Part shown: piece after piece, positions 38,332-50,060 of the stretch
How the letters are laid out: each line of letters opens with the position of its first letter
How positions within the stretch are numbered: position 1 is the first letter of the stretch
Source of the DNA: Streblospio benedicti
Lineage: Eukaryota; Annelida; Polychaeta; Spionida; Spionidae
Direction: 5' to 3'
DNA length: 64,000 bases
Assembly: GCA_019095985.1 (NCBI GenBank)
Contig: CM032659.1
Coordinates: forward strand, 19,723,049-19,787,048
Made by a program: the position numbers and the translations under genes
Notes under the pieces: model-generated
What the model saw: the letters and a program-made list of their open reading frames with translations, nothing else
Told to the model about the DNA's origin: nothing
Database searches by the model: none

Positions 38332-38978
38332 ATGACTACACGAGGCGCAGACCGACAGGCGCCACGCGACGAACACGTACACACGCGTACATTGCCGCAC
38401 AACGCTTTCACAGACTCGTTTTCTTATATATGAACCCTATTTTTTAGACGAACAAACCAAATCACGTCGACTTTTGCAATGCAATATGAGTATTTTTAGA
38501 CAAACATCGATAGAGACTAAACTATTTCCTTGTTTACATCATCAACGAGTCTGGTTGGTCGAGACTAATCATCTAGCGGTGGAATATGGTACTGCGATAG
38601 TACTCTATTTTTTATTAATGATTTAGCGAACGAGTCGATCCACCACCACCACAGAAATCCGGCAACTGGGACTACATCAACAGGCAGGCTACTTCATTGA
38701 CGGAAAATTCAAAGGTTTTATATCCCTGTTTGCATCTTGCCATATTTTTTTGTAATCTAATTTACGGTAGGCCTCCCCATCCCTCTGGGAATATGGGTTT
38801 TCAGACCCTACAAATTCCCGGTGATGGTGGCAGCAGGCGAGTGTAGGCGGACGCTGACATCAGAGGTCACGTGATCATGTTAGGGGGATACGGTTACAGT
38901 GGAACCAGATTGACTGGGATATATGAGGTCACCCGGGTGGGACCCAGCCTCACGACCACGTGGTTGAACTCAATGAGT

Positions 38979-39147
38979 CATTCGCAGATCCAGTTTTTAG
39001 AAAAGGGGGGGACACTTCACGGATTTCATGGGTTTCGTATGCGCGATCGATGGTGGACATGTAAAAAAAATATGAAAATTAAGTAATTTGGTGGGAAAAG
39101 ATGGACTGCGCCCCCTGCGCCCCAACCTCCCCCTGGATCTGCCTATG
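38979..39147. mobile_element. MITE with GGCAGATCCAGG ends
   Basis: Left end CGCAGATCCAG, right end CCTGGATCTGCCTATG, interior GATTTCATGGGTTTCGTATG. Opposite orientation to the copy at 33293-33470. The flanks no longer show a clear target duplication. Confidence 0.6.
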
Positions 39148-39401
39148 TGTTGTGAGATCAGAATGACAGAAAAATGGAAAACTGGTTGTCAGAATGGTGC
39201 TAGGAACAATGTGTCGCTGCTACAGAAGTGGTCTCTTTAGAGAGTTACATGTAGACTTAATTGGAGTTTCTACTGTATACGACTGATTATAAGGTGGGTT
39301 GGTCATTATTTTCATTTCTATTTCAGACAACTATGCAGTGCAAAGTGAAAGGGTTAAGGCAATTTACTATTTGAAAAGAAGAAAAATCCAAATGGATGAT
39401 A

Positions 39402-39584
39402 CAGTAAAACCTCCAATTTAATACGAACACGTCTCTATTGAGACCACCTCTATAATAAGACCATTTTTTTACGGTCGCAAACTTTCGTAGAGTTACCAGA
39501 ATGAACGTCTGTATCGAGACCACCTCTCTATTAAAACCACCTAACACTGATCCCAAAGGTTGTCCCAATAGAGATGTTCTACCA
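39402..39584. mobile_element. Pogo-like MITE, family A, best preserved copy
   Basis: Starts CAGTAAAACCTCCAAT after a TA (39400-39401) and ends GAGATGTTCTACCA before a TA (39585-39586). Ends of the form CAGTRNAACCTC with a TA target fit the pogo/Tigger branch of Tc1/mariner. The interior repeats TATTGAGACCACCTCTATA and TCGAGACCACCTCTCTATTA, echoing the end sequence. No coding capacity; the minus-strand frame over it is an artefact. The unit upstream at about 39225-39275 is a fragment of the same family. Confidence 0.65.
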
Positions 39585-40504
39585 TATATCCATGGCCTGT
39601 TTGTGTATATCTATGACAACAGCTTATCTTATCCACTGTAAATATATAAACAGGCAGTTCACACTATTGACGCAACAGTAGTATGATCGTCATTTCTGTA
39701 CATTCGTGACTGTCAGAAATGGGCTTTATATCTATCCAGCTTACTTGTTTTCTTCTAGTCATTCTTTTATTTTCGTGATTTCCTCCCATACCATAGAACT
39801 TGTCTATAAAGACCTCCCCCGAGCTGACATAATATGGTCTCAACAGCTGAGACTTGGTTCTTCTATGGAGGTTGATCCTAAAAATGTGTATGGACCACGA
39901 ACAATAATCTTCAGGTACAATGTAGTTGGTTTTTATATGGCCAACTCTGGTGGTTTCATTGTATTTCCCTTTAGTTCACATAGGTAATGGAATGTTTGCA
40001 TCTAGGCATTACGTATATATGCATCTAATTGAGCATATAAGATGTCAATTTCATTCCATACAAGGCTGATCTTAGGAAATTGAGCGCAAAATAAAACTCC
40101 TGTCTCACATTCACGAATGTTAATACCGAAAATGTTTCAGTATGGTAGGAGATTGGGAAATACATTGTCTCCTGCATACTTATCGGGAATATCTGACACA
40201 AGCATAGTATACATAAAATGAGAATCATCATAAAACAGAAGATACATGACTTGATTAGTTAAGAGCATGAATGTTTGTGCTCAATTTAATGGCCACCGTT
40301 TTGCATGTGTCTGGTCTGTTGCCTACCCACATTTCCTAGACTAAAGCCTAACATAAGAACTTTATCTAAAATCGATGTTGGCAAACTTGAGCTTAGTGTA
40401 CGCTTTATTCCCCAATACACAATTGGTACTACAACCACAATTTAGGGTGGTCATTGTTGTCAGCAAGTAAACGGACTTTAAAGTCCAAATGGTACAAGAA
40501 TATA

Positions 40505-40665
40505 GTAGAAACATTTTACAAAAACAATTTTCTTTCTTGAATGAATAAATTTCAAATGAATATATCATATATCATAGAAGCATTTTACAAAAAAAAAAAA
40601 AAAAAATTTATTTTCTTTCTTGATTCATGAATAAATATTCAAATGAACGTTTCATATCTTATATC
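40505..40665. repeat. Tandem duplication of about 75 bp with a poly-A run
   Basis: CATTTTACAAAAA followed by TTTTCTTTCTTGA and ATGAATAAAT occurs twice, at about 40510 and 40582, the second with a run of 18 A. This is a simple local duplication. Confidence 0.7.
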
Positions 40666-40732
40666 CATTAGATGTCTTCATTTTCAAGATTTACATCCTC
40701 ACCTATTCCTTTGTTCTTATTCAATTCACAAG

Positions 40733-41239
40733 TTATATATCAACATAACCCTCATTCAAACATGGCGAGTTTGAATTTTACTGGATGATTTTTCAAAATT
40801 TAGGTTTAGCTGTCAAACATACATTTTCAGTGGTTCTATCGGGACTTTAAAAAGTAGCTTTAGAAACGTTATGATGGGATGCTCATTGTCTTCATTGTTT
40901 GCTCTTTTTAACACTGAATATGTGCACTGAGTAAANNNNNNNNNNNNNNNNNNNNNNNNNNNNNNNNNNNNNNNNNNNNNNNNNNNNNNNNNNNNNNNNN
41001 NNNNNNNNNNNNNNNNNNNNNNNNNNNNNNNNNNNTTATATATCAACATAACCCTCATTCAAACATGGCGAATTTTACTGGGAGATTTTTTTCAAAATTA
41101 CTCAGGTTTAGCTGGTTCAGCTGTAAACATACATTTTCAGTGGTTCTATCGGGACTTTAAAAAGTAGCTTTAAAACGTTATGATGGGATGCTCTTCATTG
41201 TTTGCTCTTTTTAACACTGAATATGTGCACTGAGTAAAA
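40733..41239. repeat. Near-identical 200-bp sequence on both sides of a gap
   Basis: The 200 bp before the gap (from ATATATCAACATAACCCTC to CACTGAGTAAA) recur right after it with small indels. The gap itself, 40936-41035, is exactly 100 N. This is most simply two alleles of one locus left side by side by the assembler, not a biological tandem repeat. Confidence 0.8.
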
Positions 41240-41362
41240 GAGAACCCCATAGACCAAGGACGTGCCTTCCACCAAAAGAACAGGCATTACCATCAACCGA
41301 GCTGGACGTTTCTTAAGTGATTCAAATGTTTGTGTATTTTTGTAATGTGTTCTCTTTCTGGG

Positions 41363-41525
41363 CTATTAAGTTCCAAATGTAACAATTTCCCAACATGTTT
41401 TAAGTTTTATTAAAGCTTTTCAGCTCTAATCATTATGACTAGGGCCTCTGTAGAGATGAAATGAAATGCTTTAATAAAACTTAAAAGATTTCGGAAATTT
41501 GTTACAATAGGAACTTATAGCATAA
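41363..41525. mobile_element. MITE-like inverted repeat
   Basis: About 55-bp imperfect inverted arms: the left contains AAGTTTTATTAAAGC and the right GCTTTAATAAAACTT, with matching outer parts AAGTTCCAAATGTAACAA and TTGTTACAATAGGAACTTA. The centre is about 45 bp. It lies directly before the AACAT microsatellite. Superfamily unknown. Confidence 0.55.
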
Positions 41526-41530
41526 AGAGA

Positions 41531-41586
41531 AACATAACATAACATAACATAACATAACATAACATAACATAACATAACATAACATA
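41531..41586. repeat. (AACAT)11 pentanucleotide microsatellite
   Basis: Eleven perfect AACAT units in a row, directly after the inverted-repeat element at 41363-41525. Confidence 0.97.
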
Positions 41587-42239
41587 ATTTATTTCAGAAT
41601 ATTAAAATTCCATACATTAAAAGATGTGAAATATAAAAATAAAATATATAAATATAAAAAATGGATAGATGCATGTAAAATCTGTTACTAAGTAAAGATG
41701 TGAGTCTGCCATGCGACCGAATGACTAGAGTCAAATATAAAATGAACCCTGGATAGAATGTTCTGTACCAAGAGATTATCACATTTAAAAATACGATCAC
41801 GAAAATTAACAAGTGATTTTCTGTACAAAGTTTTAAAAGGAGTACAAAAAAGTACAAAAATGAGACCATAATGTAGATCTATAGACTTTACGAAATTACT
41901 GACAACTGTCTGTGTCTCTTGTTATCATCAAACACATTGTAGCATGTTCTTTTGTAGAGCTACATGTTGTTGTATTTCACATTTTATATCCAATTGGTTG
42001 GGTTAAGAGTAATTGCAATCGTCGATAACTGACCATTCTCTCACCTCCTGATAGTGGACAAAAAAGACCCACTCTGGCGCTGGTGACCGCAATGACCTAG
42101 CTTGTCGTCACAATATCCATGTGACTGTGTAATGGTAATGGCCGGTATCGGACGGTGAGTTCGTGCTCTAGAAATCATTTCTAACTGGCACATTCATTGT
42201 CTCATCACAGATGTTTGGGTGTTTTTAGGCATTAAATAC

Positions 42240-42402
42240 TGCCGGCAGATCCAGGTTTTTGGAAAAGGGGGAGAGCGCATTTAAGGGATCTCATGGGTTT
42301 TGTATACACGTTCATATACATGTCAAATACACTTTGAAAACAGTGGTGCATGACCCCTGCCCCCCCCCACCCACACACACACACTTCTTTTATCGGCCTA
42401 TG
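42240..42402. mobile_element. MITE with GGCAGATCCAGG ends
   Basis: Left end GGCAGATCCAGGTTTTTGG and right end CGGCCTATG (decayed). Interior AAGGGATCTCATGGGTTTTG matches the family. A C-rich and CA-rich run lies near the right end. Confidence 0.55.
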
Positions 42403-42494
42403 CGGACTCATCTGCTCATCTGTTGCCAAATGCATTTCACACCTTATTCCACAAAGATGCCCAGGAATTAACAACCACTACTGTCAGACTGTGG

Positions 42495-42600
42495 GTCCTG
42501 CCTCAAACCTCCGTATATAGACCACCCACTGTAAACCTCCATTATACGACCACCCTTTCTTCTCCAGCCCACCACTGGTCCTAATGGAGAGAGTCTACTG
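42495..42600. mobile_element. Pogo-like MITE, family A, diverged
   Basis: CCTCCGTATATAGACCACCC and CTCCATTATACGACCACCC repeat the family A core, and the right end is TAATGGAGAGAGTCTACTG. Confidence 0.5.
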
Positions 42601-43662
42601 CATGGGTATTGGTTTTGATGCCCACTGCCAAACCACCAGTGGATCATTGCACCAAAGCATGTCTACTTGGGCTACCTGGATAGTCATCCCCTATCACCGA
42701 TCATAGTCACTCCATCTGTATATTTTAAAGTGTAATAACCACATTAGTTTTTTTTGCCTAATAGAGTGAAAGCACGAAAATTACATTGGTTTGCGCATCT
42801 CTGGATATTTCATACTAGTTTCTCCTTTTCTTTTCAACAAAGGCTTAATCCTGAGTTGGGAAGCTTGTGAATGAAATCATCAGGCTATGCACACAACAGT
42901 CAAGCTTCTTAACTCAATCATGAAGTTCTTTGTAAAGCTAGCGTCAAACAGTTCCGAATCGAGAAGCCATTGTACTGTAACCATCATAGGCAGATTCAGG
43001 CCCCCTTGTGCTTCAATTGTCGTTAATGTAATATTTGACCACGGCATAACATTCTCTTAAATTGAGGACACACTTAAGGCTAATGCAAAGTTCGATTGCA
43101 CTAAAGAGGTTCGTGGTTACCGCTTTTTTAACACTGGTGGCGCCACTGGTGCGTTCAGGTTAGGAACTGTGAGACATTGTATTATCACTAAAAGGTAAAA
43201 CAGAAAATTCAATTATAATATCCCAAGTCAAAAAAGACTTGGTTACCCCTTTGAGACCCTGGTAACTACTCTGACTGGCACATTTGCCTTATGGTGGAAA
43301 ATTTACTTTGGCATGTGCAAATGAACTCCAGCACCTTAACAGCAGGCTTTGTTTATGAACTGTGGCAGTTTCTGGACAATTTACTCTGACTTAGTAGCAA
43401 ATTGCAAACTCCCATTTGTTCTTCCTCTGTGGTGACGGGTGAGAATGCTTCACGGGAAGTGAAAAGCTCGACGACCTAGTTTTTTTTCGCTTCGTCAACA
43501 GGCGTTATCTTGTAGAGATCATTGTACGAACAACAAGCCATCCTGTGCTAGTTGACGTGTTTGTTTCTCTCTCCGAATGAACCTCACGCTATATGCTTTG
43601 CCTCATAAGACTCTACCACGATTTAAATTGTAAAAAGCTCATATTTGTGAAAGTTAGCCTGG

Positions 43663-43784
43663 CATAGGCAGATCCAGGGAGGCGCAGGGGGCGCGCGCCA
43701 TCGACAGCGCATACGAAACCCATGAAATCCCTTAAGTGCGCCCCCCCCCCTTTTTTTTTACAAAAAAACCTGGATCTGCCTTTG
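43663..43784. mobile_element. MITE with GGCAGATCCAGG ends
   Basis: Left end CATAGGCAGATCCAGG, right end CCTGGATCTGCCTTTG. The flanks are CCTGG (43658-43662) and CCTGA (43785-43789), a 5-bp duplication with one mismatch. At 122 bp it is a shortened form of the family. Confidence 0.65.
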
Positions 43785-43956
43785 CCTGAGGCCATAAAGA
43801 ATAGGAAACGTATATTGGGCTCTACAGAAACTTTATTCTCTCCACCAGGCGCTGCCCATGATATGTGTCTCAGTTTGCAGTGGAAACGTTAACACAATTT
43901 ATCCCCTTTGACAGTAGCCAACTGCATTACTTGGAGTTGTCATGGAAAGGGCTTGT

Positions 43957-44045
43957 ACAGTGGCCACTCTCTATTGAGACCACTTGGTCAAGCAGAGGTG
44001 GTCTCTTTACAACAGTTCACAATGATATCTCTATGAAGGATTAGG
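43957..44045. mobile_element. Partial pogo-like MITE, family A
   Basis: CACTCTCTATTGAGACCACT and GAGGTGGTCTCTTTACAAC are the family A core in both orientations, close together. The true ends are eroded. Confidence 0.5.
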
Positions 44046-46071
44046 ACGGTAAGGAATGGCTCATTGACAAGTCAACTGTATTTTCATTAAGGATATTTGC
44101 ATCCATCTGTCTAAGTACTCGTGTTTTATAACTCATGTAGGGGCCTTTACGACATCCTGCCTTTATCCCCTACATGGGGACGGCCATGTTTGCGGATATG
44201 GGTCATTATGAAAATTACTTCTTTGGTCTTCTTTCCTTTACCTATCATACTTTATTTTTGTAAGGATAATTTCCTGGTGCAAAGTCCCCATTTATCCGAC
44301 CAGACAACTTGCAAATATTCGACTTGTTAATGCTGGGGTAGAGCAATGTGTACATTATGCATACAAAGTGTCCAAATAACACAGGTGGCTTTCAGAGAGA
44401 AATTTACTCTGTGTACAACATATCACCAATCTGTGATATCACCGTCCGAAACCGACCTCTACGTACAGCCAAAATAGGGGCTTTTACGTGCAACATATAC
44501 GGCTATTTTGCTCGTTGGTTAAATCATTTTTAACCTTGTTAGTATCACACACGGTGTACTATATGCTACTGCAATGCTGTGGTGATGAATTTCCCATGTA
44601 ACATCAAAGGGGTTGTTTTAATATGTATTCTGTTTATACCTGATGGGGTACGTAATGGCCCGCTCTGGTTGCACGTAATGGCCTGTCCTTTGTCATATTA
44701 TCCCTGTGGCCGTGCAGCGTGGCTGGTGCAAGTTGCTCAATGTTTAGAACATAAAGCCACTGTTGTTGTAGAGGTCGGTTTTGGACAGTGATATATGGAA
44801 ACAGGAGCGAAGTGAAGAGTGTCCGCATGTGACAGGTGTCCTCGCCAAGGAGGTTTCCACGTGGTCATGTTCCACTGTGTTCTGTACGATGCATATGTGC
44901 AAAGTCAGAACTATGCCCATAAGCAGACGCTGAAAATAAGGGAAATCTACTCCAGACTTTCAAACGCAAATACCAACTCCATCCCTCCCCTCCAAAACAA
45001 AACAAAATTGTAAGGGGGAAATTGCACATATATGTATACTTGAAAATCCAGACAGTTTATGATAAATTGGTGTTGAAATGACTCAGAATGCCCCTGAGAG
45101 CAAGTAGAATGTAAAACATTGCCCCAATGGGCATGCTTAACCCCACCAACAACCTGGATCCGCATTTGCCATTCCTCTAAAGTTTGAATACGACAATGAT
45201 GATGATGATAATCACTTTATCTAAAGCCCAAGTGCTTTCTGGATAGCGTGCTTGTGTCAGGTGTTCCTATTCTTCCTAATGATTGAAGCCGAATCCGCCG
45301 TGGGTGTGTGGTTGTTTTGTTTTGGCGTATCGTCTGCTCATTTCCAGACGACCCATGTTTATATCCTCCCCACCCAAACAAACAAATGTGAGGTTTTCGC
45401 ATCAGTTTGTTGTGTACTAAAACAATAGACGGTGTTTAACACAATCAGCTATTGATTTGGGGAATCCCCAGTTATGATATATTTAAGGGATCGAACACAA
45501 GAGTTCATTTTCAGCCACAAGTATGCAAATGAGCTGCTCTGATTGGCCACAGGCACCAGTAACTTTATGGATGTTAATGTGGCATTGATAAACATAAAAC
45601 TGGAGTGTTCATCCCCTATCGTGCAGCACCAAGTCGGTGATGAACATTCGTGACTGTGAGACAGGGACTTCATTGACCAGAGGTCCAGGTAACGAGCAGA
45701 CAGCTGCTGCGACGGTGTTTTGATAAGGGTTTGGTGGTTGTTTGTAGATTGCACTAAGGTCAGCAGACGTGTCGATTTATGCCAGATGGACCACCTCAAT
45801 ACAGTAGGGACGCCAGGGACTCAGTAGGGACTCCAATGGAAACCTCAATACAGTAGGGACTCCAATACAGTTCAATACAGGACTCTGATCAATGAAACTC
45901 AGGACCTCTTAAAATAATAATAATTTCTGTTCACAAAGAGACTGTCGCAAACCTGTATAAAGAGACCACATCTGGAATTAGACCACTCTTACGATACCAT
46001 GTTTGTGTTGTCCAATCTTTCACAAAGAGACCGTCTTGAAGAGTTATAGTCTACACAGATGTGAGCATGCA

Positions 46072-46145
46072 TCCATGGCTGAATGGACGGGGAGTTTGAG
46101 GTTCGAATCCCAGTGTGTGACTGGTTGTAGCTGTTGACAGAAATT
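46072..46145 (+). mobile_element. tRNA-derived SINE fragment
   Basis: A-box-like ATGGCTGAATGGA and a perfect B-box GGTTCGAATCC (46100-46110) are only about 25 bp apart, too close for a tRNA, and are followed by GACTGGTTGTAGCTGTTGAC, the same tail as the minus-strand copies at 18.5 and 19.9 kb. Confidence 0.5.
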
Positions 46146-47444
46146 TATTGGTTCTCGCTTTTGTGGTACCTAAATTTTTAAAACATTTATCAAAATTTGT
46201 TAAAATCGTTACATATTCGACGAACACAATTTGGCAATGACCCTAATGGTTTGTTTATGAGAGTCGTATTAAGTTATCATGGAAACCACTTGTATAGTAG
46301 GACTATTATTAATTGTATTGTAAAACAATGTTTCTTTTGTTTAAGCCTGCATTCGATATAGACTAAACAAACATTGTAAGTTCTGGCACATATCAAAAGG
46401 TAAAACCACTGCATGTCAAATGTAGAGCATACATTATAAAACCCTAGTTTGACATAATTATACGGTGATAAATTACAGAGTGAAAACTATTTTTCTACCT
46501 TTTAAAAAATATCTGTAAAGCTATATAGTGTGCCAGTTAGCAATTGTTAAAACACCATGACTGACTCGGCTTCAATATGCGTGACTGTATGACCCTGGCT
46601 TAAATAAATGACCTACATTTGTAATCTGTGTTATGAAATACATAATGTAATATGTAGACTTGCTTGCAATCTGAACAATATTGTAATTGAAATATATTTT
46701 GGGCTCACGTAACAAAAATGACACTTAATTACAGTAAAACCTTGCAAGGAGGACCACCACACTGAAAGCCCTTTTTTCATCATTTCAAATTGTCAGTACT
46801 TTCAAAATTTCAATGTGGTTTTATATGTTCTTTTGCACAAGTATTGTCAGTACTTTTATAAGATACCTCACAACATTTCCCTAGTTGTATTGCAGATCGA
46901 TTTCAATCAAACTGTAGTTTTGTAAGCATGATACTGACTGAAAAGCCTGTTGTTATAATTTGATAGCTCTCAAGAAAGGGATGGCGAAATGATTTGACAA
47001 GAAAGCAAGCATTAGTGTCTACAGCCTGCTCCAAGAAAGTATCATGTTTTCTAAAACCTTGTGAAGTGGAAAGAGGACAAAAAAGAATCTAAATATTATC
47101 AACCCTAATTCTTTTGTTTTTCTCCACGTCCAACATTTCTGGACTTGTGTCCCACATTCCACAGTTTGTATCTTTACAGTGCAACCTCCAATTAACATCT
47201 CAATCATATCCGACTATTTTTGTGATATCAAAATACTTTCATATAGAGATCTTCATGAACCTCAAAGGCTTGATGAAAAAAGAAAATCAAATCTCTAATT
47301 ACAGAGTCGCTTAATGAAGGTTTAGTTTATAACACCCAGAAATAGTTTTTACTTTAGATGTGATCTCAGTTTAAAGATTCTACTGCCGTTCACTCCCACA
47401 GCTCTGGCAATGCTAGTCCCAGGTGGTCAAGAGTTAAGTGTTAC

Positions 47445-47948
47445 CCCCGTTAGAATGAGTGTCGTTGGACAGAGTCCGTGGTCCCTATACCGTCCAACAC
47501 CGTCCAAGGGTTAAAATTTAAAAATCGAAAAAAGTCCATTGCTGGCGGACGCCACAGGCGAAAAACAAATTGTAACCCTATATTGAAATATGCCGCAAAA
47601 CCGACAGACGTCGACTGCGGCGTGACCACGGAAGAAGACGAAGTGGCCACTATTCTTGGCGCGGATAGGTCTTGCGGCGTACACTTTTACGCCCAGAGTC
47701 GGTGCTTAATTGTTACGCGGCGTGAAAAAAATAACTTTTCCAGTTGTGTAGGACCCCGCGCAATTTTTGCTCGAATGCGGAGGTTTTCCTATTTCGCATC
47801 GAAGAGTCTGGACGCCGCGTGGAGCGCCGCGTCATGTGTCCTATTCGACAATGAAAGTGTTAATTTTTCCCAATTTTTCATCTTTTTTACGGACTCTGCC
47901 ATTTTTTCGCATAAAATTTATGGCCATAGGTCAAGTGTTAAGTGTTAC
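47445..47948. other. GC-richer block with short inverted ends and a 181-codon frame
   Basis: A locally CpG-rich block is bordered by direct repeats GTCAAGAGTTAAGTGTTAC (47426-47444) and GTCAAGTGTTAAGTGTTAC (47930-47948), with an inverted pair CAGAGTCCGT (47470-47479) and ACGGACTCTG (47889-47898). The 181-codon plus-strand frame from 47478 resembles no family I know. It is more likely an unclassified transposon remnant than a gene. Confidence 0.3.
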
Positions 47949-48104
47949 AGCTCTCTAGACCTACAGCTCCCCAGGGAGTTCAGAAAGTATATGCGTGCGC
48001 AAATATGGATCTGGTGTAAATGATCTCAAACTTGGCTGAACAGCCCATATGACCGATGAACCTTTTTTTTAAATCAAGCATTTACAAATATAAAATTTAT
48101 ATAC

Positions 48105-48238
48105 GATTAAGACTACATCTCAATTGAGACCACCTTTATAATAATATCCTTCCTCACAGTCCCAGACCCTGCCAACCTCCATAGCAAGACCACCTCCCTA
48201 TCGACACCAATGGAGGTCTCAATAGGAAGGTTCTACAG
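48105..48238. mobile_element. Pogo-like MITE, family A
   Basis: Left part CATCTCAATTGAGACCACC, interior AAGACCACCTCCCTATCGA, right end GGAAGGTTCTACAG followed by TA (48239-48240). Confidence 0.6.
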
Positions 48239-48629
48239 TACATGAGCTGTACTGCTGACTGAACCCTGTGAATACATCCTGTCTAATCCATCCAGCACAT
48301 GAGGATTAACTGCCTGTTCTCAGTATTATGATCTAATAAGTCAGTAGCCTACATATATCACTGTCGTATGTTTGTACTACACTTTGTAGTATACTGTAAA
48401 TAAGCACATGTACATTATACTGCTAATCCGGTCGTGGGATTAACTGCTCATTAGCAATGTAGATGTGTTTGATTACTTTCCTATATAATTCTATAGCCCT
48501 TGGCGGGTATTGGGTGGAGGGTGTCCAACTATATTTAGGGACATGCCACCGTTAAGGGGTACTTTTTCAGGCCTGCTGGTATAGAATAGAAATCTGCCTA
48601 CATCTTCTTTGATATTTCAAACTATGTGC

Positions 48630-50060
48630 CTTTGTTAACACACCACCAAATTCTTTCTTATTCTATCTATAAATATTGGTCAGGTATATAAATGGATACT
48701 GATTTTGACAATGCAAGGTATAGAAACAGGTCTACTTCTGGTGGGTTTCGGTGGCACCCCCTACCCGTTAAATAGGTAAAGATCAGGCAAATGAAGCTAG
48801 TATTCATCGTTAAGCACGTCTGCGCTACGGTTGTTGTGTGATTATGCTCCCCAGGGAGTAGAGACAGATATCGTGTGATATGGATGCCAATGACCTGGTG
48901 TGAATGTAGAGTGGTCTGATCCTGCATAGCTGGGACTTAAAGGTGGCATCAAACCTTCTTGGTCTTTTCTTTTAAAAAATATTAAAATTAATAATTAATA
49001 AAAAAAAATCAGTATAAAAGGAGGAGAATCGAGCAGTCACAAGCAGTGGAGTGGCGCAGAGCAGCGCTGCGGTACGAGTCCGCGGTGGAGAAGACGGAGG
49101 CCGGCCCAGAAGACAAGGAACAAGCCCAGAAGACTAAGATAGAAGAATAACAGTTTCCAGCCAAGAAGAGGAGCCACTGAAAAGTGGAGCCCGGCTGCAG
49201 AAGATGAGAAGTTCAAGTCCGTGAAAAGTAGCAGTTTCCAGCCAAGAAGAGGAGCCACAGGAAAGTGGAGCCTGCCAGAAGAGGACAAGTTCCGGTGTGA
49301 GGATGCTAGGACTGACGCATGGTTCTGAGGGACTAGCAAAGAAATTGGAGCAGGATCCCAATTCTTAGGAGCAGCTGGACCGAAGAAAGAAGCAAGAAGT
49401 TCTGCACAAGTGCCAGGTCTAGGGTAGACCCAACGAAGAAGCAAGGCAGTCCTTGGTGCCAGGTCTAAGTAAGACCCAACGACAAAGATTGCTAGGTGTG
49501 AAGATTAGGCAAGTTGGCATCCCAGCGAAAGCTCATTGAGAGCCGAGGCGTTGTCCACGAGAAGTACTGCCACCGTGTAGACCTGAACGATCACTGCAAA
49601 AGACATTATTCTGTTTAAATATTACATTCCTAGAATTCCGTGCAAAAATCACCGCCACCCACGCTGATTGGTCAATTTGAAATTATGCGATGGAATGAAC
49701 CTTTGTTAACACACCACCAAATTCTTTCTTATTCTATCTATAAATATTGGTCAGGTATATGGAATGGATACTGATTCTTGACAATGCGCGCTTAGAAAAC
49801 TGCAGAGGTCTACTTCTGGTGGGTTTCGGTGGCACCCGCTACCCGTCAAATAGGTACATCAGGCAAGTGAAGCTAGTATTGATTGTTAAGCACGTCTGCG
49901 CTACGGTTGTTGTGTGATGTATGCTCCCCAGGGAGTAGTTTGAGACAGATACCGTGTGCTATGGATGCCAATGATCTGGTGTGAATGTAGAGTCGTCTGA
50001 TCCTGCATGGCTGGGACTTAAAGGTGGCATCAAGCATTTTTGGTCTTTTTCTTTAAAAAT
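48630..50060. repeat. 345-bp direct repeat flanking a promoter-like, LTR-like block
   Basis: About 345 bp at 48632-48975 (starting CCTTTGTTAACACACC, ending GTGGCATCAA) recur at 49699-50045 with roughly 90% identity by eye. Between them, 49010-49630 is a purine-rich block that starts with TATAAAAGGAGG and contains a local duplication of about 90 bp (CAGTTTCCAGCCAAGAAGAG, twice), followed by a piece of the palindromic-MITE leader (49635-49700). The block resembles the promoter and leader part of a long terminal repeat; if so it is a lone, decayed LTR fossil. Otherwise it is an unclassified repeat. The 135-codon minus-strand frame over it is a repeat artefact. Confidence 0.4.

Larger units (their letters stand above)
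31404..38978. other. Intergenic, no gene recognised
   Basis: Holds one intact GGCAGATCCAGG-type MITE (listed), fragments of family A near 31650-31720 and 32745-32790, a B-box-like GGATTCGAATC on the minus strand near 35115 (SINE relic), G-rich tracts at 36180-36540 and a CpG-rich patch with E-boxes near 38.3 kb. No open frame shows a known domain. Confidence 0.45.

Noticed and set aside
41531-41586. CRISPR-like array
   Set aside because: This is an 11-unit pentanucleotide microsatellite without spacers; the genome is eukaryotic and no cas gene is near.
46100-46110. tRNA gene at a perfect B-box
   Set aside because: The A-box is only about 25 bp away and no acceptor or anticodon stem pairs; a SINE fragment explains it better.
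47478-48023. 181-codon frame as a gene
   Set aside because: No recognisable domain, residues of mixed quality and border repeats that suggest a transposon remnant; reported only as an unclassified block.
49037-49444. 135-codon minus-strand frame
   Set aside because: It runs antisense through a tandemly duplicated promoter-like repeat and its repeated VAPLLGWKLL blocks mirror that duplication; no protein family is visible.
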